From a virus: a DNA stretch of 64,000 nucleotides. The notes under the pieces were generated by a model, which saw only the letters and a program-made list of their open reading frames with translations, was not told where the DNA came from and ran no database searches. The DNA is taken from the IMG/VR virus record IMGVR_UViG_3300036831_000050, positions 1 to 64,000 of that record; one strand, written 5' to 3'. The translations under genes were made by a program, and so were the position numbers. Numbering within the stretch: the stretch's first letter is position 1; each line of letters begins with the position of its first letter. This document shows positions 1 through 9,139 of this stretch, piece after piece.

Positions 1-59
1 TCTACCTGGGCGTCTATTTGTGCGTCCTGACCTGCCGGTTCCTGCGGTCCAACCAGTAG
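1..59 (+). CDS. 3' end of an upstream gene (partial)
   Basis: One frame is open from the window edge to a TAG at 57-59 and gives about 18 residues rich in Leu, Val and Cys. It lies just before the capsid gene, where a scaffold, protease or decoration gene usually sits. Too little is present to assign a product, and it may not be coding. Confidence 0.3.
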   Translation, partial: YLGVYLCVLTCRFLRSNQ

Positions 60-107
60 GCAACCAGGCCGACCACCCACGAAAGAACCGAAGGGAGCTA
101 CACACAA

Positions 108-1046
108 ATGGACGCCCTGGTAGAGCGCGCACTGGCCGAAGTGGCGGCCGTCGAGGACGAGGACCGCCGCCAACAGCTCATGCGCGAGAGCAACCCCGCG
201 CTGGGTCAGTATTTCCGCCGTCACCCGCACGACCTTGAAGAGGTGGCCTTCCAGCTCTTCGACATCGCCTGGGACGACATGATGCAGGAGGACATCGTGC
301 CTCGCATCATCGACGTGAAGAACGTCGGTCTCGGGGACGTGGACTGGGTGGACGAAGACCTGCGCGGCATGCGGGCCTACTTCCAGGGCAAGGGCGGCCA
401 GATTCTCAGCGACATGCTGCGCTACCAGCGCACGCTCATGCCGCGCGAGGAGATGGCCGTCGCCATCGACCTGCACCGCGACGAGATCGAGCTGGACTTC
501 TGGAACAGCTTTCAGAAGTTGCAGGACCAGGCGAACGAGAAGATTCGCCAGCTCCCTGTCACGCGACTGGTCCAGCTCATTCAGTCCGGCATCACTGCCG
601 GGACGACGTACGGGACCTTCCCGGCCGCCAACCTGACAGCCAACAACATCGACCCGATCATCGACTTCGTTGCACAGCGGTCGAAGGGTCAGGTCACGTT
701 GCTCGGCTCGCGCAACGCGGTGCGCATTCTGTCCAACCTGGGCGTGCAGTTCGGCCCCAACGTGGCGGAGCGCATCTTCAACGCCGGTCAGGTCGGCGTC
801 TACAAGGGCTACCCCATCGTGGAGGTTGAGAACTTCGAGGACTTCTCGGGCAACCTCGTCCTTCCGGTCAACGAGATTTGGGTCGTTGGCCAGAACGCGG
901 GTCGCCTGACCTACTTCGGACAGGACGCCAAGGTGCAGCAGCTTCCGCGCCCCGGCTTCTACGTCCGGTGGGAGACCGCGCGGGACGCGGGCATGCTGCT
1001 CTACGGCATCGGCCGTGGACGGCTTGGCCGACTGGTCTTCACCTAA
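108..1046 (+). CDS. major capsid protein (HK97 fold)
   Basis: The 312-residue product is the likely shell subunit. The first half is acidic and helical. From about residue 195 it has the pattern typical of HK97-type capsid A-domains: a segment naming a residue run VTLLGSRNAVRILS, then YKGYPIVEVENFEDF, LPVNEIWVVG and a C-terminal YVRWETARDAGMLLYGIGRG. No long N-terminal scaffold domain is present, so scaffolding may be separate. The ATG at 108 follows GAAGGGAG about 12 bases upstream. Its position directly before head and connector genes supports the call. It is a family-level recognition, not an alignment. Confidence 0.85.
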   Translation: MDALVERALAEVAAVEDEDRRQQLMRESNPALGQYFRRHPHDLEEVAFQLFDIAWDDMMQEDIVPRIIDVKNVGLGDVDWVDEDLRGMRAYFQGKGGQILSDMLRYQRTLMPREEMAVAIDLHRDEIELDFWNSFQKLQDQANEKIRQLPVTRLVQLIQSGITAGTTYGTFPAANLTANNIDPIIDFVAQRSKGQVTLLGSRNAVRILSNLGVQFGPNVAERIFNAGQVGVYKGYPIVEVENFEDFSGNLVLPVNEIWVVGQNAGRLTYFGQDAKVQQLPRPGFYVRWETARDAGMLLYGIGRGRLGRLVFT

Positions 1047-1125
1047 GACGCGAGACAAGGGCGGCGGCGGAACCGAACAGGTGGCCGCCGCCCACACACC
1101 CCGGACCACAGGAGGAGTAACGGAG

Positions 1126-2031
1126 ATGGAAGCAGCAACGGTCCCCGGCGCAGAGCAGCTTGAGAAGCGCCTCTACCGCAACAACACCGCTGGATACCTC
1201 GGCGTCGTCAAGCTGGACCACAAGGGCGACCCGTACGGGGAGAACGTGGACCCGCACGGCACGGTCTGGCTCAGTGACGCAGAGGCGACCCTGACAGCAC
1301 GTGCACCTCGCAAGCCTGAGGACAACCCCTTCGAGGAGCAGATGTTCGTCATGCAGGACTCCGAGACCGGCCGTCGCGAGGAGGTGCCCATGCGGCCCCT
1401 CACACTGGCGGACGACGACGGGCGGTTCGTGCCCGACGAGCGTTACACGCCAACTCAAGCCGAACGGGAAGCTCAGGCCCAGGCCACTCGCCCCGTTCAG
1501 CACTCGGCGGCGGCGAGCGACGCCGCGCCTCCCGCGCCGCCATCGACCGGCTCGGAGAACGCCCAGTCCGTTCCGCCTCCCACGCCGCCAGTGGCGCCGC
1601 AGACGGCCGCCGTACCCTCTCCCCGGTCCGAGCGTGCCCCGCTGTCCTCCCCGGCGCCGGAGGCGGGCATCTCAGGCGCCCACGTGGCCACAGAGGCCGA
1701 TGAGCCGGTCGAGAGCTGGACGGAGCCGCCAGCGGCCCCCGGACAGGTGCTCACAGGCTCTCTCGCGGGCGACGACGGCCCGACCGACGCGCCGGACGCC
1801 ACGAACCACCCCGGCGCCGGTAACGGGCCAACTGCCGGTCAGGCGCAAGCCGCACCGCAGCAGCCCGGTGCCGAGGAGCACGCCGCCGCCGTGGACCCGG
1901 CCGTGGGCGAGGAGACCGGAGCCGCCAGGCCCCCGGTCCAGCCGCAGCCGGAGGGCGAGTACGCCCAGGCCGAGGAAGTGGGGTCACCCGACGCCCCGGC
2001 CGCCAATGACGAGCCATTGATCGGAGGGTAG
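1126..2031 (+). CDS. proline/alanine-rich virion-associated protein
   Basis: The protein has 301 residues. The ATG at 1126 is preferred over an upstream in-frame ATG at 1015, because GGAGGAG lies at 1111-1117 and 1015 is inside the capsid gene. Residues 1-125 form a compact domain (GYLGVVKLDHKGDPYG, VWLSDAEA). The rest is a low-complexity Pro/Ala/Glu-rich tail, probably disordered. The location after the capsid gene suggests a head decoration or head-fibre component. Its first six residues, MEAATV, are shared with the unrelated-looking protein at 61579. Function unknown. Confidence 0.7.
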   Translation: MEAATVPGAEQLEKRLYRNNTAGYLGVVKLDHKGDPYGENVDPHGTVWLSDAEATLTARAPRKPEDNPFEEQMFVMQDSETGRREEVPMRPLTLADDDGRFVPDERYTPTQAEREAQAQATRPVQHSAAASDAAPPAPPSTGSENAQSVPPPTPPVAPQTAAVPSPRSERAPLSSPAPEAGISGAHVATEADEPVESWTEPPAAPGQVLTGSLAGDDGPTDAPDATNHPGAGNGPTAGQAQAAPQQPGAEEHAAAVDPAVGEETGAARPPVQPQPEGEYAQAEEVGSPDAPAANDEPLIGG

Positions 2032-2033
2032 TC

Positions 2034-2855
2034 GTGAGCGCAGTTGCCGAGAAGACCGAACCGCTGGGTGTTCTACTCGGCAACCCGCGCCCGCACATGC
2101 AGGTCGAGCATGTGGTGAAGAACGAGGACGGCGAGGTGGTGTCACGTACCCGCGTCGCCGTCCCCCACCCCTTCCTGAAGCAGAGCATCACCCAGGTGAA
2201 CATGTGGAATGGGGTCACCGACCCGGAGCGGGTCAAGCACACGCTGTCAACTGACAACGACCGGGTGCTCACCGGCCTGGCGGCGATTCTCGGCACAGAG
2301 CTTCAGGACTACGCCGTCGCCATTCGCGAGATCGAGGACTTGCTGCACCCGCATGCGGGCGGTGCCAAGCCGACGTGGGTGGACTGCAACGACGAGGGTC
2401 TGGCTCGCGCCATCGAGAAGGTCTACGGCAGTCACATCGGCCAGCCGACGAACCTCCTGACCAACGCCGGTCGGGACGCGCTGCACCACCAGAGCTACGA
2501 CACGACCGCGCCGCCTGCGCAGTTCAACTACATCGCCCTGACGGCGAGCGTGGTGGCGCCTGCGGTTGGTGACACCGCCCTGACAGGCGAGATCGCGACG
2601 GTCGGCGGCGGTCTGATTCGCGCGCAGGCCACCTTCGCGCACACGGTCGGGACGAACACGTCCACGCTGACCAAGACCTTCACGGCCAACGGCACAGACG
2701 CTCTGCCGGTCACCGTCGCCCAGATCGGCGTGTTCAACGCGGCGGGACCGCCTGTCGCCGGAACCATCGTGTTCCACACGGCGCTGGGATCGACCATCAC
2801 GTTGAACGTGTCAGGTGACAGCATCACCGTCACTGAGACCGTTACGGAAGGGTAG
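2034..2855 (+). CDS. head-module beta-rich structural protein
   Basis: The protein has 273 residues and starts at a GTG three bases after the previous stop; CGGAGGG at 2022-2028 is the ribosome site. Residues 1-160 are mixed alpha/beta. Residues 165-273 are Thr/Val/Ala-rich short beta strands, typical of virion decoration or fibre domains that expose a jelly-roll. It lies between the capsid gene and the connectors, so a head-fibre or decoration role is inferred. No enzymatic motif is visible. Confidence 0.65.
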   Translation: MSAVAEKTEPLGVLLGNPRPHMQVEHVVKNEDGEVVSRTRVAVPHPFLKQSITQVNMWNGVTDPERVKHTLSTDNDRVLTGLAAILGTELQDYAVAIREIEDLLHPHAGGAKPTWVDCNDEGLARAIEKVYGSHIGQPTNLLTNAGRDALHHQSYDTTAPPAQFNYIALTASVVAPAVGDTALTGEIATVGGGLIRAQATFAHTVGTNTSTLTKTFTANGTDALPVTVAQIGVFNAAGPPVAGTIVFHTALGSTITLNVSGDSITVTETVTEG

Positions 2856-2866
2856 GCGAGCCAGGC

Positions 2867-4795
2867 GTGGGCCGCCTGCGCTACGACAACTCGGTAGGGA
2901 CGCTCGGGACCGCACTGGGCGGTCTCGTCGGTGACACGGTAGTCAACTTCCAGGCCGCACCGGCATGGGCGACGCTGGCGCAGGGCGACTACATTCCGCT
3001 GGTCATTGACCCCCCCGGCGCGTCGCCCAATGGCAACTACGAGGTAGTTTACGTTACGGCGTACACGGCCGGTGACACTCACGCGACCATCAAGCGTGGG
3101 CAGGAGGGCACTGTGCGCGTGGCCCACGCCAATGGCGCCGTGTGGATGGTGGCGGCCACCAAGCATGACATTCCCGGCCACATCGTCGTGCCGAAGATGC
3201 TGCTGACCTTTGGCCACTCCTATGCCCAGGGCAATGGTCTGACCAACTCCGGCTTCCAGAAGAACAACCGGCAGTCCACGCGACTGGCGCAGGCTCTCGG
3301 CGCGCAGGAGACCAACTACGGCGTGGGTGGTTCCTGTCTGTGCTTCGAGAACTCCTCCGGCGTGACAGGCGTGGCCGCTACGGGCGGCTGGCCGACCATT
3401 CTTCAGAAGTTCGCCCCGACACTCGGCTCTCCGTACCTGACACCGCTCGGCGCCGTGCTGCTGGAGTACGGCGTCAACGACTACTGCATGTTCGACACGG
3501 GCGCGCACTTCCAGACCGTCTTTCAGGCGGTGCTCCAGGGAGTCGTTGACCGCCTCCGCTGCGCCAAGATTTTCGAGGACACCGACGCCTCTGTCACCTA
3601 CCCGTCGGGTAGCTGGTCAACGTCCACGTTCAGCAGCGGCACTGTCAACTCGGGCACGACGATGCACAGCTCGAATGCCACTGTCGCCACCGTGCAGATC
3701 GCGTTGCCTGCCGACTACAACGGCGAGGCACTGGTCTTCGGCGTGGTGCTCAACGGTGGCGCCCCGGCGCCCTGGTCCACAGTGGCCGCGTGCTCCATAG
3801 CCGCCACTGACCACCTCGGCACGAACATCGGGAACCTTGACATGAAGGCGATTTGGGTGGCCTTCAACAATGCCACGACCAACCATCACAACCCGATGGC
3901 CACTCTTCGCGTTCCGGCAGGCACGCTCCCGGCCGGGGCGCAGAACATCACCCTGACGTACACGAACCCCGGTGCCAACTCACTCTGGTTCGACTGGTGG
4001 GGCATCGAGGCTGACGTGCCACCGCCGATCATTCTCGAAGCTCCGTTCCGCTTGCCGACTGCCGGTTACACCGCGCTCGGCCCCAGCTCCAGCCGCCCCT
4101 ACACGATTGATGACACGGGCATCGCCAACATCTTGGCCTCGCTGCACGCGGTGGCCGCGATCTACACCGATGGTCGGGTGTTCGTGGCCGACGGTGCCGA
4201 TGCGATCATCAACAAGCAGGCCGCGTACATAACGTCTGACAACGTGCACCCCAACCCCGCTGGAACGGGGATCGTGGCTCAGTACAACTTCAGCGCCCTG
4301 GCCAACTTCCTCTTCGACAACCCGACTGACGCGCTGAGGACCCAGAACAGCCAGGCCGCCAAGCCCAGCATCGCTACGGCCGCCAAGGCTTACCAGACAA
4401 CTCTCACCTCGCCGTTCATCAACGGCTGGAACAAGATCAACGTGGACACCATCATTCACGACGATGGTGGCAACATGGACCTGACAAACCACCGCTACGT
4501 GTGCCCAACCGACGGCATCTACGACGCAACCGGCCAGCTCCTCCTCGCCAACCAGGCGTCCGACTCGAACTACCTGGCACTCTACGTCAACGGCACGCGG
4601 CTCTCGGACGGCATCTGCACGCGCACCTCGGTGGGTGCCACCGGGACGCTCTGGGCGCTGACGGTCCACGCACGCTTCAAGTGCAAGGCGGGCGACTACA
4701 TCGAGCTGTTCTTCAACACCGCCAACACTACGGCCGCGTTTGAGTCCGGTGGTGACGCGGCCAACGACTACCTTGACGTGGTGAGGGTCGAGTAG
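2867..4795 (+). CDS. SGNH/GDSL-type hydrolase virion protein
   Basis: This 642-residue protein starts at a GTG. Residues 1-105 look like a virion-attachment domain. SGNH hydrolase blocks follow: TFGHSYAQGNG with nucleophile Ser118, NYGVGGS near 150-156, LEYGVNDY with GxND at 202-205, and SDNVHPN with Asp458 and His461 as the expected acid/base pair. A beta-sandwich of about 150 residues (roughly 240-385) is inserted between blocks III and V. The C-terminus (about 510-642) resembles a C1q/TNF-like jelly roll. The enzyme is predicted to deacetylate or de-esterify host surface glycans. Its place in the head block, not the tail tip, is unusual. Block I is GHS rather than GDS. Confidence 0.75.
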   Translation: MGRLRYDNSVGTLGTALGGLVGDTVVNFQAAPAWATLAQGDYIPLVIDPPGASPNGNYEVVYVTAYTAGDTHATIKRGQEGTVRVAHANGAVWMVAATKHDIPGHIVVPKMLLTFGHSYAQGNGLTNSGFQKNNRQSTRLAQALGAQETNYGVGGSCLCFENSSGVTGVAATGGWPTILQKFAPTLGSPYLTPLGAVLLEYGVNDYCMFDTGAHFQTVFQAVLQGVVDRLRCAKIFEDTDASVTYPSGSWSTSTFSSGTVNSGTTMHSSNATVATVQIALPADYNGEALVFGVVLNGGAPAPWSTVAACSIAATDHLGTNIGNLDMKAIWVAFNNATTNHHNPMATLRVPAGTLPAGAQNITLTYTNPGANSLWFDWWGIEADVPPPIILEAPFRLPTAGYTALGPSSSRPYTIDDTGIANILASLHAVAAIYTDGRVFVADGADAIINKQAAYITSDNVHPNPAGTGIVAQYNFSALANFLFDNPTDALRTQNSQAAKPSIATAAKAYQTTLTSPFINGWNKINVDTIIHDDGGNMDLTNHRYVCPTDGIYDATGQLLLANQASDSNYLALYVNGTRLSDGICTRTSVGATGTLWALTVHARFKCKAGDYIELFFNTANTTAAFESGGDAANDYLDVVRVE

Positions 4796-5473
4796 ATGGC
4801 ACTCGGCGGCTCACCCTATGGCGGCGCTCCTCTCGGCGGCGGCCTCGGCGGTAGCAGTGCTCGCGGTGCCAGCGACACGGTTGCGATCTCTGACAGCGCC
4901 TCGGCGCTGGCGGCGCTTCGTGCCAGCGCCAGTGACGGCGTGGGCATCTCGGACACCGCTCACGCCACCCTAGGAGGAGGCCGCTTCGCCAGTGACAGCG
5001 TGGCCGTGGGGGACTCACCCGCTGGCGTCCTCTCGCGCAGCGCCGCTGCCAGCGACTCCGTGGCCGTGTCCGACGCTGCTGGAGCCAACGGCGACCTGCG
5101 CTCGGGCGCCAGCGACTCCGTTGGGGTCTCGGACAGCTCGCTGGCACCCTTCGCTGGCACCGCCTCCGACGCGCTGGCGGTCTACGACACGGTGCACTTC
5201 ATCTACCCGGCCCACACCTCGGACAACGTGCCGGTGGCCGACACGTCCAGCGGGATCACGCGCTCCGGGTCAGACACCGTGCCCGTGGGCGACTCGGTGC
5301 TCTACATCTCGGACACCCTGCCGATCACTGACCTGCCGACGCCATTGACGGTGGACCCGGCCACCACTACGCTGCAACTGTCGTCGGAGCGTACTAGCCT
5401 GTCGCTCCAAGACGTGCCGGTCTCGATCACGGTCAAGTCCGACGGCGCCATAGTCCACATCGACGGTCCGTAA
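4796..5473 (+). CDS. SDxVxVxDS-repeat structural protein
   Basis: The 225-residue protein starts with ATG immediately after the stop of the SGNH gene. After a Gly-rich N-terminus it carries about nine copies of a degenerate unit of the form SDxVxVxDS, spaced 15-20 residues apart between residues 25 and 180. A beta-strand C-terminus of about 45 residues follows. Such repeats are seen in extended fibrous or beta-solenoid surface proteins. In this position it may be a head fibre or spacer carrying the preceding hydrolase. No catalytic motif is seen. Confidence 0.65.
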   Translation: MALGGSPYGGAPLGGGLGGSSARGASDTVAISDSASALAALRASASDGVGISDTAHATLGGGRFASDSVAVGDSPAGVLSRSAAASDSVAVSDAAGANGDLRSGASDSVGVSDSSLAPFAGTASDALAVYDTVHFIYPAHTSDNVPVADTSSGITRSGSDTVPVGDSVLYISDTLPITDLPTPLTVDPATTTLQLSSERTSLSLQDVPVSITVKSDGAIVHIDGP

Positions 5474-5485
5474 AGCGAGGAGATC

Positions 5486-5827
5486 ATGGCCAGAACGATG
5501 AAGAACGGAGACACCTGGCCCCCGCTGCGGGGCGAGGCCGCAGACGAGACCGGGCAGCCGGTCGATCTCAGCGGGGCAGTCTCGCTGACCATGTTCGCCG
5601 TCAGCGACACGCACACGATCACCGGACCGGCCTCGGCGCTGTGGCCAGCAGTGCCCGACGCCGATGGGCAGCACCAGTGGAACTGGCAGTACGACTTCGT
5701 GGCCGGTGACACCGTGGTCTCCGCCACATACAAGGTGCGGCTGGTGGTGGAGTGGGCGGTTGGTGAGACACAGACCTTCCCCAACACCGGACACGAAACG
5801 CTCACCATCGAGGACGACACAGCCTGA
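5486..5827 (+). CDS. Ig-like/BppU-N-like virion protein
   Basis: The product has 113 residues. The pattern KNGDTWPPL, DETGQPVDLSGA, WQYDFVAGDT and a final strand pair is like the N-terminal beta-sandwich of phage baseplate upper proteins and related phage structural Ig-like folds. The ribosome site GCGAGGAG lies just before the ATG. The stop overlaps the next start (TGATG), so the two are probably coupled. It is probably a virion component; the exact location (head or neck) is inferred only from context. Confidence 0.55.
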   Translation: MARTMKNGDTWPPLRGEAADETGQPVDLSGAVSLTMFAVSDTHTITGPASALWPAVPDADGQHQWNWQYDFVAGDTVVSATYKVRLVVEWAVGETQTFPNTGHETLTIEDDTA

Positions 5828-6498
5828 TGCCACTCACAGAGAACGTCAAGAACACAGAGCTGCGCGAGCGGGGCATTCCAAACCCCCGCCTCGGACCGGA
5901 CCTGACAGACCTGATGGTGCTGGTGGCGCGCACGCGCCGCTACATCGAAGGTCCCTATGGACCGCCCGAAGGCCGTCCGGCGCTGACCGATGGTGTCGTC
6001 TACACGATGGTGGCCGACGCGCTGGCGGACATCATTCTCTTCACCGGCAACCTCTTCGGCCACCAGCTCATCGTCAAGACGCGCGACCCCACCGTGGGCT
6101 ACCCGACGGCGTGGCAGACCGAGGCGATTCTGGACGAGTGGGAAGTGACACTCATCACCACGCAGGCTGCGCTCAACTACTTCTTCTTCCTGTTCCGCGA
6201 CTTGAAGATCAGCCAGGCGATTGCCAACGAGGGCACGTCCTGGGAGTACAGCCTGTCGGCCAACGTCGTTCGGGACTACATCGCTGAGCTTCAGCAGCGC
6301 CGAGACCTGGCGATTCAGGGCCTCCAGAAGCACCACCCGGTCATTGACCGCTTTGCGTCGAACATTCGAGTGCGTGATCGCGCCACTGTCACGCTGCTGG
6401 AGTGGTGGGACACCAACGCCCCCGACGCTGGCGGCGGACTGCCAGGCGGGCAGGAGTCATCGGCAATACCGTGGGTCGGCGGCGTCAGCCCCGTATAA
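5827..6498 (+). CDS. head-tail connector/adaptor candidate
   Basis: The 223-residue product is mostly helical with an N-terminal segment of charged helices and a central aromatic block (NYFFFLFRD). It follows the capsid block and precedes tail completion genes, where siphoviruses encode head-tail adaptors. No diagnostic motif is visible, so the call rests on gene order and size. The C-terminal 30 residues are Gly/Pro-rich and probably flexible. Confidence 0.45.
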   Translation: MPLTENVKNTELRERGIPNPRLGPDLTDLMVLVARTRRYIEGPYGPPEGRPALTDGVVYTMVADALADIILFTGNLFGHQLIVKTRDPTVGYPTAWQTEAILDEWEVTLITTQAALNYFFFLFRDLKISQAIANEGTSWEYSLSANVVRDYIAELQQRRDLAIQGLQKHHPVIDRFASNIRVRDRATVTLLEWWDTNAPDAGGGLPGGQESSAIPWVGGVSPV

Positions 6499-6522
6499 CC
6501 AAACTCAAGTCAGGAGACAAGC

Positions 6523-7179
6523 ATGCCACTCGCAGACCAGCTCGCACAGATCGTCAAGCTCAAGGGACAGGGCCAGACTTCGGCACAGATCGCCGCTGCC
6601 GTTGGCCTGGAGATCGGTGACGTGGAGTCGGTGCTGGGCGGCGCACTGCCCGCTGGCATATCGCCGGGGACGCCGGAGTCCCTGGTGGCGCAGACCTTCT
6701 CGTATGCGCCAGAGGTGGCCGTTCCCGGCACGCACCAGAACGCCTTTGCCGATCTGGCGGAGGCGGTGAACTTCGTCACCGTCCCCGCCCTGACGTTCTT
6801 CCTGGCCAACGTCTACGCCGAGCTGTCGGCCGCACCGGAACCTGGCAACAACGCGCTGCCAATGGCCGTGGCGCTCCAGCTCGTCGGCCGCCCTGTCACG
6901 CCGCCCTGGAGCGACGCGATGGGACTGGGGCACGGTGTCAGCACCGACGTGCCCATCGTGCAGTCGAACGACCCGGCGATTCCCGCCGACGGCAACCACG
7001 ACCCCAACACCTACTACCCGATTGTCGCGCAGACGACGATATACGTGGTCCAGTTCCCAGACCCCCTGAAGCTGACGCTCCAGGCCCAGTCCTCGAACGC
7101 TGGCAACACCATCGTCGCCGGGTCGAAGATCAGGAACCTCAAGGTCACGCTGGTGACGATGAACCCGGCCGTCGGGTAG
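6523..7179 (+). CDS. virion or connector protein, unknown
   Basis: The product has 218 residues. Residues 8-40 (KLKGQGQTSAQIAAAVGLE) could form a helix-turn-helix-like helical pair. The remainder is beta-rich with several Asn/Pro loops. CAGGAGAC precedes the ATG. The upstream spacer holds the sequence AAACTCAAGTC, one copy of the dispersed dyad described in the findings. The position inside the connector block suggests a structural role, but the family was not recognised. Confidence 0.5.
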   Translation: MPLADQLAQIVKLKGQGQTSAQIAAAVGLEIGDVESVLGGALPAGISPGTPESLVAQTFSYAPEVAVPGTHQNAFADLAEAVNFVTVPALTFFLANVYAELSAAPEPGNNALPMAVALQLVGRPVTPPWSDAMGLGHGVSTDVPIVQSNDPAIPADGNHDPNTYYPIVAQTTIYVVQFPDPLKLTLQAQSSNAGNTIVAGSKIRNLKVTLVTMNPAVG

Positions 7180-7192
7180 CGAAGGGCTGGAG

Positions 7193-7630
7193 TTGCCCCT
7201 TACGCCCGACATCGCTGGCTTCGTAGCCGCCAGCCAGCAGCTCCGCGAGCTGTTCGGCGTTGATTGCGTGTTCCACGTGCCGCAGGACCCCGTGTGGCCC
7301 GCTGGCACGCGCATCAACGCCGACACGGGCGAGCCGTACAGCGCTATGGTCAAGCGCACCAACGCCGAGTTCACCGATGTGACCAAGACCGTGCTGCTCA
7401 TCTTGAAGCAGGGATCGCCGCTGCGGCCACAGGCCGATACACACTTCAGCGAGGCGGGTCTGCTGTCAGGTATGGACCTGATCTTGGACGTGGATGCCGC
7501 TGACTACCCGGACATCGTGGGTGCCACTGAGCTGACGACACAGGGTCTCGACTACAAGATCGAAGAGCGCAAGCCGTTCTCGCTGGCGAACAACGAGTAC
7601 CGCTGGCTCATCTACGCGATGGAGAAGTGA
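7193..7630 (+). CDS. head closure/stopper-like protein
   Basis: The protein has 145 residues. The start is a TTG at 7193, preceded by GAAGGGCTGGAG; the next in-frame ATG lies about 50 codons downstream, which would remove conserved-looking sequence. The fold is predicted small alpha/beta, ending in a strand YRWLIYAMEK like that of head-closure (stopper) proteins. Its place between connector-like and tail-completion genes supports that role. Assignment is by order and size only. Confidence 0.45.
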   Translation: MPLTPDIAGFVAASQQLRELFGVDCVFHVPQDPVWPAGTRINADTGEPYSAMVKRTNAEFTDVTKTVLLILKQGSPLRPQADTHFSEAGLLSGMDLILDVDAADYPDIVGATELTTQGLDYKIEERKPFSLANNEYRWLIYAMEK

Positions 7631-7631
7631 C

Positions 7632-8141
7632 ATGCCAGAGCCAGACCTGATTCGCGAAGAGCTGGTGGAGCTGTCAGTGCTCCGGGCGATTCGCTCTGCC
7701 CTGCCGGACTACGGCTACACACTGGGCACCGACCCGGCCGTGGCCGATGTCAACGTGCGCGAGGCGTTCCCGGCACCCGAGGAGCGCAACGGGGAGCTGG
7801 TCATCACCACCGTCGCCTTCGGCTTCAACATTGACGACGGCGGCGACGCGGCAGAGATGGGGAGCAACCTGACCAAGTACGTGCACACGCTCATCTGCTG
7901 GACGTTCGCGCTGGAGCCACGCTTCGGTCGGCGGCTGGCACACACCATCAAGAACATCGCACGCCGCAATCTCGACGTGCTGCCGCTGTATGACTTCAAC
8001 CAGAACACCGAGCCGCAGATCGACGCGATGAATGTCATGAAGACACAGGTCCGCCATGAGGTGAACAACAGTCCGCGCCCGTGGGACCAGTACGTGTGGA
8101 CAACCGCGATCTCCGTGCAGGACATCTGCTACCCCACCTGA
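7632..8141 (+). CDS. tail completion/terminator-like protein
   Basis: The 169-residue product starts two bases after the preceding stop. It begins with a charged helix, followed by strands such as GELVITTVAFGFNI and a final strand pair ending VWTTAISVQDICYPT. This alpha/beta layout and its position before the tail tube gene fit a tail terminator. No diagnostic residue was identified. Confidence 0.45.
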   Translation: MPEPDLIREELVELSVLRAIRSALPDYGYTLGTDPAVADVNVREAFPAPEERNGELVITTVAFGFNIDDGGDAAEMGSNLTKYVHTLICWTFALEPRFGRRLAHTIKNIARRNLDVLPLYDFNQNTEPQIDAMNVMKTQVRHEVNNSPRPWDQYVWTTAISVQDICYPT

Positions 8142-8144
8142 GCC

Positions 8145-8795
8145 ATGGCCGAGTATGCCTTCTACGACTTCGCACGCGGCTGGCCCGAACTGGTGGTGGC
8201 CGTTGACGCGCTGGAGGTGAAGTTCCGCGAAGTCGGTCGGCCGGTCGCCGCTGACATGGTGCTCAGAGCTTACGGCGAGATGAGAGATGAGCTGTTGGTG
8301 CTGGCGCGTGACATGTCGGTGCTGGGCACCAAGATTCTCCGCGACATGGAGAAGAAGACGCGCGTCCGTGGTGACACCGAGGGCAGGGGCGGTCCGCGCA
8401 TGGAGGACCACTTGTTCGTTGAGCCGACTGAGCAGCAGAACCTACTCCCCGGCAGCATCGGCGTCGCCAACGAGACCGAGCTGGACGCCAAGGTCGGGTG
8501 GTGGTGGACCAACGAGGAGGGTTATTCGGGGCTTGTCGGCCGCAGACTCTTCGGCTTCTTCGAGGGTGACGGTGACTTCGCGCCGCCGTCACGGGAGGAG
8601 TCTCGCGTGCACCCGCTGTTCGTGCCGGGGTCCAGTCCGGTGTCGGGCGGCGGGATCATCGCAGAGCCGATTCCAGCGCGACGGTTCATCGAGAAGTCCA
8701 TACCCCTGATCGACCGTGCATGGAAGACGCAGTTCCTCGCGATCAAGGGCCGATTTGACGTGGCTATGGCACGCGCGGCGGTGACCTACCGATGA
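8145..8795 (+). CDS. neck/tail-assembly protein, unknown
   Basis: The 216-residue protein opens with helices (ELVVAVDALEVKFREVG) like those of HK97 gp10-type tail-component proteins. A flexible middle rich in Gly and acidic residues follows, and it ends in a basic helix. The last four bases overlap the next start (ATGA). It probably acts in tail completion, but this is inferred from position. Confidence 0.45.
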   Translation: MAEYAFYDFARGWPELVVAVDALEVKFREVGRPVAADMVLRAYGEMRDELLVLARDMSVLGTKILRDMEKKTRVRGDTEGRGGPRMEDHLFVEPTEQQNLLPGSIGVANETELDAKVGWWWTNEEGYSGLVGRRLFGFFEGDGDFAPPSREESRVHPLFVPGSSPVSGGGIIAEPIPARRFIEKSIPLIDRAWKTQFLAIKGRFDVAMARAAVTYR

Positions 8796-9139
8796 GCGAC
8801 ACCGCTACGGCCCAACTCCCGTCGGCGTATATTAGGGACAGTAGCCCGGACGACGGTGGTGTGGGCGTGGACCGAGAGGCCATTCTCCACCACAGGCGCA
8901 AAGCGGCGATGGTCTCGCTCCTCAGCGAGTTCGAGCGCCACATAGAGCGCCACGTCGCGCCAGGTAACAGCAAGGCAATTGCGGACTTCAAGAGGAGCTG
9001 TCGAGAGAAGCTAAATGGCATCACCTTCCTGGCCTGTGAGTTGATGAAGCTCCAGCCCGGTGAGGAGATCAACCAGCACATAGTGGACCTGGCAGAGAAA
9101 CTTCAGTTCGACGCTAACGGAGGACAAACGAGACCATGA
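8792..9139 (+). CDS. small helical protein in the tail block
   Basis: The product has 115 residues and is predicted mostly helical (AILHHRRKAAMVSLLSEFER, then a second pair near 65-105). It overlaps its neighbours by four bases on both sides, which suggests translational coupling in the neck-tail operon. It was not recognised; a tail assembly or morphogenesis role is possible. Confidence 0.5.
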   Translation: MSDTATAQLPSAYIRDSSPDDGGVGVDREAILHHRRKAAMVSLLSEFERHIERHVAPGNSKAIADFKRSCREKLNGITFLACELMKLQPGEEINQHIVDLAEKLQFDANGGQTRP

